A DNA stretch of 64,000 bases, taken from Clavelina lepadiformis. Lineage: Eukaryota > Chordata > Ascidiacea > Aplousobranchia > Clavelinidae. The position numbers and the translations under genes are program-made. The stretch's first letter is position 1, and every line of letters begins with the position of its first letter. This document shows positions 11,901 to 23,700 of the stretch, piece after piece. The stretch is from contig NC_135243.1 of NCBI RefSeq assembly GCF_947623445.1, forward strand, positions 498,501 through 562,500, given 5' to 3'. The notes below the pieces were generated by a model. It did not search any database, was not told the origin of the DNA, and saw nothing but the letters and a program-made list of their open reading frames with translations.

Positions 11901-13429
11901 GCCAGATGATTTTTCTACTAATCTGTCAAAATCCGATCAGTTTACGACGTATAGTTTCCTAGTAATTAACGATTGAAAATGTGTGTGCGGGGTCGGCCAC
12001 ACCTAGTTTTTTAGTAAACTCGCGAGCCTGGTTAGGATAGGGTTAAGTCAACGAACGATAAAGCTGATGTTAACATGTATGTGTTGTCTGTGCGCTCCCT
12101 GAAACTCTGTGTAATTAGACGCAATAACTTGTCAAAGCACTGAGCACTGTCATGAGTTGGGAGCTCTGGCAGCGAACGCAGTTGCGAGTGTGTCAGTGTC
12201 TCCGGCCAGACTATTGCCGTCTCGGTCCTGTGTTTCCTGACGAGATGCTTTCGGCATCGATCCATTGATCTAGAAATTTTTCGAGTTAGCACAATCGCCA
12301 TAAATCTATGAACTAAAAATAATCAATTCAGATGCCGTGTGATGCAGTCCTTGGTTGTGTAACAGCTTGCCTGCGGTATTGCATTGTGGGTAGAAAATAA
12401 GAGCTTGCATGGTTGGCAAAAGCTCGGCATGATGACAATATTACTTGCATCGTTGGCAGGATCATCAGTGTAACGGGAGACCTGCTTATGGCAATTATGC
12501 GATCAAAGTAAAATACGCGGCGGCGTGTGAAGGTGAACCCTTGGATACAGCGCACAGTGCAAAGCTCTGGAACGTGACACATCAAACAAAACCTGGAAAG
12601 ATTCGAAAACCATCTAACATGCGTACAAAGCCATACGATGTCGCAAAGTACCCAGTAATCATTTTAACAAGCATATGATTGATTGATCGTGTCAAACGTC
12701 TGCGAAAACACCAGCAACAATAAGATTCAGCCATTTCTTGTTTTCAACCTATATCTTCATGAGATAACAACTATCGCCGAGCGCTTTTAGCATTTAAACA
12801 AAATCTCGCGCATTTTGATGGAAAAATTGGTCAGGTTTGACTTAATCTAATTGCAGCTCGTGGGAAAGCGCAATGCTGTTGGTAGCCCAGGATGCGTGTT
12901 GAATGAAAGTTCATTGATACTCTTGTCTTTGCCTTCGATTTTTTGTCTCAAATCATGACCGATGGCATCCAGAAACAGCAACAAACGCAAGATAAAAAAG
13001 TAGTCACAAGACTCACGGTTTCTACGGACACCAGGCTATGTTGCTACTTTGACGGGCTTGGCTGACAAATTCAAAAGTTTGTGTCATTGCTCCATCTCTC
13101 CACCTAGCGGTGATCGAAATGCATAGAGGACTTTCGATGCACTTGAAGTAAACAAAATTTTAAAAGCATTGATTGCTAAATAAGATGTCGTATTAACTAA
13201 AGAGATAAAAATTATATTTTATGTTTTTACAGAACACGAAAGCAATGAAAAGTGTAAGTTACATTTACGAGTTATTAGCAAGCGTTGTTTGCTCAGCGTA
13301 ATACGGTGCCAGGACGCAATAAAGTATCCAGGGGATAACCCGCCATATATTGACGTAAGCAAACAAGCTCGGCCCTCATGGCTTTTCTTACCCAGGACAC
13401 TTTCCCCTTTTCAGCGCAAAAATGCCGGT
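8961..13429. other. Intergenic DNA with short local repeats only
   Basis: No gene was recognised. Two small structures were seen: a run of GTCATATCGTATCA-type repeats near 10450-10500, and a short inverted repeat CCTCCATT/AATGGAGG near 9628-9648. Short open frames near 9364-9658 on both strands lack a supported start and match no family I know. Confidence 0.45.
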
Positions 13430-13610
13430 TTTAGTTGTTTCTTTGTGTCTCGGATCTGGACTCCCGGCAGCAACGAGGCGGCTCGAGGAATCTGGCGGCA
13501 AAGAAATCGCTCCGAAATCCGCCGGAAACGAGCTTATTTCCGTTGTCAACAGGGGTGCTCCTGGATATTCGGCGGAAACGAGACTGCCCCTGAACCCAAC
13601 TCTGCTGGCA
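13430..13610. repeat. GC-rich decayed minisatellite, block 1
   Basis: Degenerate tandem units of about 27-30 bp contain TCTGGCGGCAA, TCCGCCGGAAACGAG and TTCGGCGGAAACGAG. They are the same type of unit as in 14100-14590 but are separated from it by about 490 bp of non-repetitive sequence. Confidence 0.6.
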
Positions 13611-14099
13611 ATTTCTCCTCCTTGTGTATGAATATTAGCTCATCAAACGTACTTCATAGCCCCGTCCCTGCACGTAGCCTCCCCACTCTGTCGACTTATA
13701 GAGATTTAATATAAAACTGGTTTTCATGAAACAGGAAATGATTAAATTGAGCAATACCAAATTAACCAGCGACAAAAGGGAACGGTTTATTTCGTGGCTA
13801 CTTGCAGCCGTGATACAACTCAACTAAATCAGTGCAATAACAAAACTGAAGGACACGACAATAACATACGTCACAATTACAGCGCAGCATTCACTGAGTC
13901 CTTAACTGTGGTTTGTCCACAAACGTGAATTTGTTAGGCAGGGGAGCCATCTCGCGGTTATAGTTTTACACTCCACAGCCAAGCTAATTACACAGATCAA
14001 ATGAAAAATCCTGATTCTAGCCGTGGTTCTGTCATGGCTTCGTAGTAAGTTTCAACGTCAATGACGTGGCTTTAAACAGACTACTCCAAGGCACAAAAA

Positions 14100-14590
14100 G
14101 GAGGCTTTTGAACTCTGGCGGCAAGAAGTTGTCTCTGGAAATCTGGCGGCAGTAAAGTGGCACCGGAAATTCGGCGAAAAAGGCGGCTCTGGAACTCATG
14201 TGGCAAAGAAACGGCTGGAATTCTACGGCGGAAAAGAAATTGCGCTGGATATCCGGCGACAACGAGGCGTTTCCAGGTCTCCGGCGGCAAGAGGATTGCT
14301 CTGCAACTCTGACGGCAGGGTGGCGGCTCTCAAATGCCGGCAGCAACGCGGCTGGGCTGAAACTCCGAAAGCAATGAAACGGCTCTTGTACTCCAGTGGC
14401 AATGAGGCAGTTTTTGAAATCCGACAGAGAAGAAGCAATTTTGAATTTCCGTTGGCAATGGTTTTGTTTCGGTTTCGGTCCGATTTATGGTTCGGAGCTT
14501 TGGCGGAAACGAGGCTTCACCGGAACACAACTTAGGCGGGCATGAAGCTGCTCCAAGATTTTCGGCTGGAAACAACACTGCTTTAAGAAC
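14100..14590. repeat. GC-rich decayed minisatellite, block 2
   Basis: About 15 consecutive degenerate units, each 26-30 bp, follow the pattern T(C/T)YGGCGGCAA..GAGGCGGCTCTGGAA(A/C). Unit length is not a strict multiple of three, so long in-frame coding is unlikely. The array lies 180 bp upstream of the NLR start codon. Confidence 0.65.
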
Positions 14591-14728
14591 TCTGACGGCT
14601 GCCAGGCAACGACCTGGACATCTACTACAACAGTTTACATATTCCAGTTAATTTCTTTTCGTAAACATCCTGCTTATATCTTTTTTATTTTTTGGACAAC
14701 TTTTACGTCGTCAACAATTTTGACCAGG

Positions 14729-14737
14729 TATATAAAA
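14729..14737 (+). promoter_or_regulatory. TATA box of the NLR gene
   Basis: TATATAAAA lies 34-42 bp upstream of the ATG at 14771. A start site 25-30 bp downstream of it would leave a 5' leader of only about 10-15 nt. Alternatively the AG directly before the ATG could serve as a spliced-leader acceptor, as is known for many tunicate mRNAs. Confidence 0.5.
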
Positions 14738-14770
14738 CATAAGCTAAGATAATTACTGCAACGTTGAAGT

Positions 14771-17700
14771 ATGTCGAAGCCAGAAGAGCAAAGATTGACC
14801 GAAGATAAACCTCAACTTGTACAACCTGATAACAACGAAGAGAGCTCATCAGGTGAAAGTGATGAACAACCTGGAACATCAAGCGCTGTTGCAATGCAAG
14901 CGGGGATGCCTCATGGTGAGTAATCTGAGATTAAAATGATGAAGTTTTTGTCTTTGCTGTAATTAATAATAAACTTTTTGATGTTTTCCTTTAAATTTGA
15001 TAGAAAATTAATTTTGTTTCATTTTTTCTTTGCTTAAAATCCAGATTCTGCAGATGCAGGAAATCAAGTCTTGCAAACAATGGAAAATGCTGAAGCTTCT
15101 CAGAGTGCTTTAAGTAGAATCGATCCAGGATGGAATGAGCTTACAAGCAAATTGGCTGAAAGCGGAGTTGGTAAGTTTTATGAAGATGTTTTGCTGAATA
15201 CGTAGGCACACAATTGATTTCAAATACTTAAAACCTATTAGTTGCATTTATCAAATTATGTTTCCATATTATTGTGATGCCTTTTTATACATGAAAATCT
15301 TAACTTTTGTGGTTACACAGGGACAGTCATGATTAATTATGCTCCTAAAATTTATCACCACGATGAAAGACAATACCAACATCACGATCAAAGACGATAC
15401 CAAGACAACAGAGAATATAAGCAAAAATACATCAGGGACTTGAAAAATATAAAACCAACACAAGTTAAAGAGAAACAAATAAATCCTTTAGGTGATTATT
15501 ATAAGACCGTACAACCTTTCCTTGTAAAATTCTTCTTGTCTTTCTTTATGGTATCACATTGTTTTTCTTTCTCATTGAGCTTACCATATATTTTAAAGAT
15601 TCTGCAAAAAGATTTGAACCAAGCATTGAGCAGCAGGATCCGGTAAATAATCCTTTTGACCCTCCTCAATCAAACACCCAAACACAAAGTGCATATTCGA
15701 TGCTTTAAAGTTTGTTTAAAATCTTATCCAAATATGCCGCTTTTGTATTATCTGCCAACCTGCGGACTGTTTTGTTTAGTTTATTTGTGTTTCTATTTCA
15801 TACGTTAGTTATTTCATTTGTACGTTTAATAGTATTTGCTGACATTTTCATTTCTAGATCCACCTGATGTGACCCATCCAAAGCAACCGATCGAAGCAAA
15901 TCCACAGGTTGAGCCCCACACAGACATCTCAGAACTGACTAATCAATCCAATGTTTTCAACACTGAGATAGCTTCTACAAGTAATGATTAGACTATAGAC
16001 AAAAAACAGTGAATACTGTATGTATTAATCATGTTTTGTTTAAATAAGTTACAAATTCTACAGTTAATTAAAATCCGAAACACAAGGTGTATATTTGATA
16101 CGTTCAATTTCTGTTTGAATTTATTTAAAATGTATCACTTATGTTTTTAGAAACTGCAATAATGTACCATTAAATATTATCTTTAAAATAAAGTTTAATG
16201 TTTTTGTATTTGTTTTACTTTTGCAAACATTCATTGTGCTTATATCTATCTTCATTAAACTGGTTTCAATAATTTGAATTTAGACAATTTTAATCTCTGT
16301 TTTATTGCAGCTTTTGGAAACGTCGACAAACAACAAACAATATGTCGTGCAGAAAAGAAAATTAGTGGTGTATTAGGTAAGTTAATTTAATCATGTTTGC
16401 TTATTTATTAACTCAAAGTAAAAGTCCTTGCTGTTGTTTGGGACATGATTGGATTTTACACATCTGTGATTCTGTGAATTCTGTTTTGTGGGGATGTGGG
16501 GCATACCTTTCAAGCGTATGTTAAAATGCAACGTGGTTGTTGATGAATAATACCTCAATCAACATTCGCAAACATTGTGTAAGAAGCAATTTTCTAAATG
16601 ATCTGAGACGCCTATACCATTGTTACAGTCATCATTATTGTGTGCTGCGTTTGTTTTGGCTTGTAATTGTCCATCTTGGCAACATCTGATATATTTGCAA
16701 ATTTTCCTGAAGATGCTAAAATCAACGGTTTAAAATTATATGAAGTTTTATTTGCAAGTTATTATTTGTTGCTTTCAACTAAAGCTTCATGTTTTATACA
16801 ATGTGTTCATATCTTAGAGCAAACCGGTTTTACGCAACCTAAACAACCAATTTCAGCATCAACTTCACAAACGGCAGCACCAAGTACCAGTCCCTCAATA
16901 GCCAATCTACCAACGACTTCATCTGCAGGTATGTTTTGGAAGTGTGCAACATTGCATCTTTTTAAAGTTTTATTTATACATCGGTTTAAAAATGTTACTC
17001 GAGTTTAACCTATAAGTAGATTTAATAATCTCACTCAAATCAAACTCTGCTAAAGTTTTGTGTGAATCAGCTTTTTTCAAATATTGCAAACAGGAAAATT
17101 TGTTTTAAATGAAATTAAAAAAAAAGTTAAGAATATCCTAGAAAAAACATTAGTTTACGTTAAAAAAATCTAATTAAATTTTATCTTCACCTGATGACTA
17201 AAGCACACCGATAAAATGGATCGATTTAAAGTTTTAGTCAAGGCTTTTGCATTTTGGCACTGTTATGTCTTGTATTTATTTGGGTTTGGAACCAAAACCA
17301 ACATGATTCCTAAAGACATTTTTCCTTTCAACGATGCATAACTCTTTTTTACCTGTTCCATAGATCATCCCAATGAACAATACCAATTTACGAAATGTTT
17401 GGAGGCAAATAAAGCAGGTTAGTATATACAATGATGTATTTAATGAACCATTAATGTTTGTTTTATATGCCGTAGTTGCTGAGGAAAACAACAAGTGATT
17501 TCTGCAACTGTTCCGTTTTAGAAATATATATATAACCTTATGCGGTTCCCTTTTTAAATACTCATGCTTTAAAGGTCTGTATTCTTACCAGACCACCGAA
17601 AATTCGGAAAGCGAGAGGAAGCCATTGGAAAAGTTTTGCAAGAGCAAAATAAACGTCATGAAGATGACATCCGTCTGCAAGCTGGAATCGATGTCTCAGT

Positions 17701-20700
17701 AGCAGATATTCCAATTGTCCATCCAAAGTACACTAAAGTGTTTTATTTCCGTGGAAAGGCAGTTCCTAAACATGAAACTTATGCCCCGTCAAATGGTGAA
17801 CCTGATACATTTGAGCGGGATGAGGACATTGAATTTGAAGAATTGCTGAAGTACAAAGATCGTTTTACAGCATTCATAGGTTACCCCGGATCCGGAAAGA
17901 CGACTTTGTCCAAAAGATTAGCCAAAACAGAAAAATACAAATGTCTTTATTACAAATTTATGGAGATGCCAGTTGGCAAAGAGGTCAGTTTCCGGAAGCT
18001 AATTATGGATAACATTTATCCGGATTTAGACGACAACACTCGAGAGGATGCATGGGAGTGGATCAAAGAAAATCAGAAAAGTTGTCTTCTGCTCTTTGAT
18101 GGTCTGGATCAGGCGGAGTGGTCACTTAAAGACAAAGTACCCAAAGTGGACTATGATACTCCCCAAAGTGTACCAGACCTTATTGTCAACTTATGCAATA
18201 AACATTTCCTTCCAGACATTAAGCTCATTTTTACATCCAGGCCCCACAGTGCTATCTCGCTTCCTGCTCCACTACGTCCTGACTCTACAATCTTACTTGG
18301 TGATCTGCCCCTTGACGGTATGAAAGAACTGTTTTATTTTTACGCTGGTGCTTCTGCCGACAAACTTTGGAATGATCTTTCCCGAAATGCTAAAATTGTG
18401 TTTGCACTTTGTTTTAACCCGTTGTTACTTCAGTTAGTTATAGCAGCAGGTTTGGCTCCTAAAACCAAAATTGGAAAAATCATCACCACAACGCGGGTTT
18501 TTGCCACAGTTTTGGAGAACCTCCGATGCAGTGAGCATGCAAAACACGAAGACATCCTTTTACTAGTACAGCAGGTGAGAAAACTGCACATGTTTCTGTT
18601 TGCCTAATATAGTGATAATGTACAAAAACATATTATTACTTGTTTTGTTGTTGCAGCTCAGTGAAGTGGCCTACAAAGCTACCATGAGGTCTTCAGTTGT
18701 CATAAGACGTGACGACCTCATAGCAGTTGGTCTTGAACCAGACCAGATACAAGATATCGTCGTCGGCATTTACGCTCATTTTTCTGCAGTCAGCCGCGTG
18801 TTTGATGGCCACGTGAAGTATTACTTCGCCCACCAACTGTATCAGGAGTTTTTCACCGCAAAGTTCATCGTTAATGAGCTGCCCATGGATAAGTTTAAGC
18901 ACCTTGTTTCAAACGAGCTATTTTCCAAGGAGAAGTGGTCTGTTATTAGGAGATTTGTTTGCGGTCTGCTCATAGATATGATGAAAGGTATTATCAGGAT
19001 AGTAGTAATGTGCATTTTAAGTTATGATTTACTATTAAGCTTATTCAAACATGAAAATTGTAAAATATCAACTTTTCTTCAGATTCCAGCATCAGCAAGA
19101 TTGCTGCAACTGGGCACGATCAACCAGAACGATCGTGCTTGTCCTCACCTCCTTTCAACAGGTGAAGTTGAAAACGTTTTTGTTTTTCTATAAGCGGTCT
19201 CATACTATAGGCAAGAAAGAGAAAAAAGCAATTATGACATTTTCAGACAAGATGAGCAGGTAGAGGAGCAGATTTCACTTACACAAAAGCCAGCAGAGGA
19301 GAATATATCATCTCCAGAATACCAGTCATCATCCTTACTTTCGCCTAGGTCTACAGAACAGCAGGCAGAGGAGATGGAATCATCCGGTTTGTACCATAAT
19401 GTTTTTTTTAGATTTTGCACACATTTATGAAAAACATAATTAATAAGAAAGAAGATGTGAAACATGTTGCACATTTTGTTGAATCGTTTTCACAAAAAAA
19501 CTTGATAATATACAAACATCGTGCTTTTACCATTTGTGCTGTTTGTTTAGTTATGCTTCCGTTAGACAACTTGCCGTGATATGCAGGAAGGAAATGTCCG
19601 ACAAAAATAAAAGTTGTTGTAATAATTTGTTCCTGTTCAAGAAGCAGTTTCTTTATTAAAGCGCTATTCATAAAAAACAAGCTTCCGGTGTAACACTCGA
19701 CATTTTCTCTACTATTGCACTCACTTAACGATCTTTACTTTACTATTACTTAAAGACCGGGTGGGTTCATTGGGCCAAGGGTGCCTTTTACAAACCCAAG
19801 CGTTAGTGACTGTAGATGTTTTCACGTTTTCATCAATTTTCTTTCAGTCCCTTATATCTTGTTTTCGAATCTTGGAGCTATAATTATGTGCCGTTTGATC
19901 ATACAGTAGACATCAAAAAAGTTTTTTTTACGCAAAGTGTTCTATATGCAAATACCTATTTTTGTAAACGTTTAGCCATTATGCAAATATTTTCTAAACA
20001 TGAACCGATCAAACGATATATTTTTTGCAGATTCCAGCATCAGCAAGATTGCCACATCTGGACACGAGCAGGGAGACTGCTCGTGCTTGTTATCTCGATG
20101 TTTTTGCTGCCTTAACAGGTAAAGTTTAAAAAGTTTTTACTGTTCTATAAACGAGTTCATATTAGACATGAAAGAGACAAAAGCAATTATGACTTATTCA
20201 GACAAGATGATCAGGTAGAGGAGCAGATTTCACTTACACAAAAGCCAGCAGAGGAGAAGATATCATCTCCAGCACATCAGTCATCAGCCTTACTTTCAAC
20301 TAGGTCTACAGAACAGCAGGCATATAAGAAGGCAACCTCTTCATCCGGTTTGTACCGTTATGTTCTTGTTACAGTATTTTGCAAATGCTTTTGCAGAGTA
20401 ATTTCGTACAGTTTTCAAAAGTAGCAACGCTCAACGGTACCAGAAACTCTGTATTATATAGAGCAGTGCCAAATTGTATAGGACTTGGTACAAGAATTTA
20501 TAAGCTACGATTGCAAGTTTTATTTACTTTGACTTACGTTTATGTTCATCGTTATAAAGTTATAGCTTGTGTTTTTCTCGCTAAATTGGATGAGTTTCGT
20601 ATCTATCGGTGATGAATTATTCCGTCGCAAGGGTCATGATATTATGGCACTCGCTCCAACATGACAAACTTTGTCAATATGATGTTCATTGAATTGACAT

Positions 20701-23700
20701 CCCTGTAACTTCAAATTCCACAATAACACTACAATAACGTATCCCTTCAATCACATGTTTTTCGTTTTATTTCAAGCCTTAAATATGAGGAACGAAAAAT
20801 TGTGCCGACGTAGGTGGTCGCAAGGACATAAACAATTACGATGATAATTACCACAAATAAAACATGCAAATGTGGCCTCGCAGGCTAAAACGTGCATCAC
20901 AATAATATAATGGCAAAGAATAACATTTTATTTCAAATGGTATCGAATACAAAATAAATGCTCATTTTAATAATTTTATTTTCATTATAAATCAATCCTA
21001 AAGTACTACGAAGCATATAGCAAAGGATTTATCAAAACTTCAAAGGTTTGGTGGAAACATCGTCTCTAATGGTTACTGTGAAAATAATCAAAATAACAAC
21101 AAAGTCACGTGATCGATTCATTGTTGTCATTTTGTATCAAACTGATCCAGACCTGCAATTGATGAAGTTAACTGTAACTGCTGCTTGAACAACTGTTTAA
21201 AATTTTAGTTATACTCTAAAAGTAAACGTTGCGAAGTTAAGATGGACACTACCACTGTTAATGAGGTATGAAGATTATGTGGCGTCTGAATTATCCCGTC
21301 ATCACCGTAGAACAAGGTTAATGCTAAAGCCGAAACTTGTGGTAAAGTACCGGTAATAAGCATATATGTGAAAAACCTACGTTTTATGTCTGACTAAACC
21401 TTAGTAATATTCCAAGAAAAGTTGCCGAATATTACGGCATGTTTCAGTGCATAAGAAACATAGCAGGCTAAAGAATTTAGTAGGATGTAAAACAAAATAT
21501 GAATAATTTTCTGACAAGTTTTAGTGCAGTAGTTGGCCTATGTATAAGCTACGGGTAAACAAATTTTCGTGTAATTTGCAACTACAGAACTACATTTACG
21601 ATCCTTTTTAATCATTTTTGCCATTTTTAATCATTTTTGCCATTGCCATTCTTTTTAATCATCATTGAACATCAATTTTTGCCTTGCTTTGTCTTTGCCC
21701 ACAATTTAGGTGACTGTAAATTTTAGCACACTACCGTCTAACAAATTGCAAAACTTGAATTTATAATAGATGTTATAACCGTCAAGCTAAAGTTCCTGGG
21801 TTACTGCTTTCAGAAATGTTCCAATGTGAAAGCTCTGCTCATATTTTACAAAAGCTTTTATGGACATTGTTTTTTTAGGTCCAAGAACTTAAACACAACT
21901 GCATAATAATGTTCATCGAAAAGTGGTTAACATTTAACACAAAGTAAAATGACCAATTAACTTACTTCCAGTTATCATAGGCTGGTAAAATTGGCTGTAA
22001 TTAACCATAAACACATGACTGGAGGATAATAGTTGCCTTCATTTATCATCTTTTACAATGAGTCTTTTTTATAAATTAGATGTGATAAAAGAGAGATTTG
22101 TTCTTGTGGAAGTATTACACAGCATGATGATGTCATTAGATATATTACCCATGCTTGTTGCTGTGCTACTGCTATATCTGTTTAAGTCTGATATGCTTGG
22201 CTTAGTGCACTAGCCTTGTGGAGCTCTAGAACTGCCTTTGTCTCACTTAGCATTTCTTAAATTGTTCTCATAACAGTTGTTTCCATTTGTTGTTGCATAT
22301 ATTGAGTATAACTATCAGCTGAAGCTCTTAAATGTGATACGCTAAAGTTAAAATCATATCTTTGAGTTGAAAAGGCATTGAGTTAGATAACTTTGGATGA
22401 ACAGGCTATATTTCTAGCTTATAATAACCCATTACTGAATCAAATAAATAAATCACTATGGTGTTTATGTTTATTTCTACTGATAACAATTTTTTCACTA
22501 ATGTTGAGATAATTAGTGCTAACTATGCTCTGGGAAACAAAAAGAACGCTTCAGTCACTATTACTAGTTTACATGAATTTTATTAGGTTAAGTTTCCTTA
22601 AATTATTTGAATCTCCATTCAAATGAAGTCAAGTTAATGAGCTTTAACTGTATTACAATTTCTACTCGAACACTGATACAACATTTTCTACATTACTTGA
22701 ATGAATAGATTTACACATATCTATTTGGGTGGTATAAAGCTCAATATTGGGTACATTTATTTTCGCACATTGTTTGTAAGTGCCGTGGCATTAACTGTAA
22801 TTTGTGCATAGTCATTTCCACATCATTCAACACAGCCAGTCCATAAATGTCATTTTTGTGTTGTATTGTATACAAAACAGGCCTTACTAAGCATGAACCC
22901 AATACAAGAACTGATAGTGGGCATTTTTTGCCAATTTGAAATAACTTAATGTAATAATATTCATAACAACGTTAACCAAATATAAACTCTTTGCAAATCA
23001 GCTCTCATCAAAGCTTTGCTTTGTGATATGTTTTCACCAAGTTCACATTCTCTTTCGAAAAAAAGTTAAATAATAACATCGATAATAACACTTCGAGAAC
23101 ACTGTGATCTGCGATTTCTGTTTTGTTACTATTTCTGTTTTGGTACTAAGGGGCATGGAGCCCAAGTTGGTTAAATCACTGGCAATGGCCTAAGACCAGC
23201 ACTGACAATAAATATACATATACTTGTAGTATGAAATGTTTCTTTGGTCAGTGTCTCATTGTGGCAAATGCAGCACAGAATACAATGTTTACTCTGTTTT
23301 AAGGAATAATGACGAATATTGTTGCAGTAATATAAACAATGTCCATTGCCAAATCATGTGATCACTCTGTAGTTGTTACTGGAGTAAGAGTCAGTGGTTG
23401 ACTTTTGGGTTGACTATTGATCAGTTTCAGAATTGTAACTGGTGGTATAAGCCGGTTGATTTTCATCGGTTTTGGTTTGACACACAGTTCACTCAGGTCT
23501 GTTGCAGTTTGATAGCATTTTTCTAGCAGCACAAGGTGGTCTTCACGTCACACAAATGCATGTGATGTTCGTGGTATGGTTGCACCTTACTATAGACATC
23601 GTGTTTGTTGAGCATGTCTCTGAGGTTGAGTGCAGATTGTGGAAGAATACTTCAGTGGCTGTTTTGCGAATGAGTTGTCATTCTAAGAATATAAATTTCA

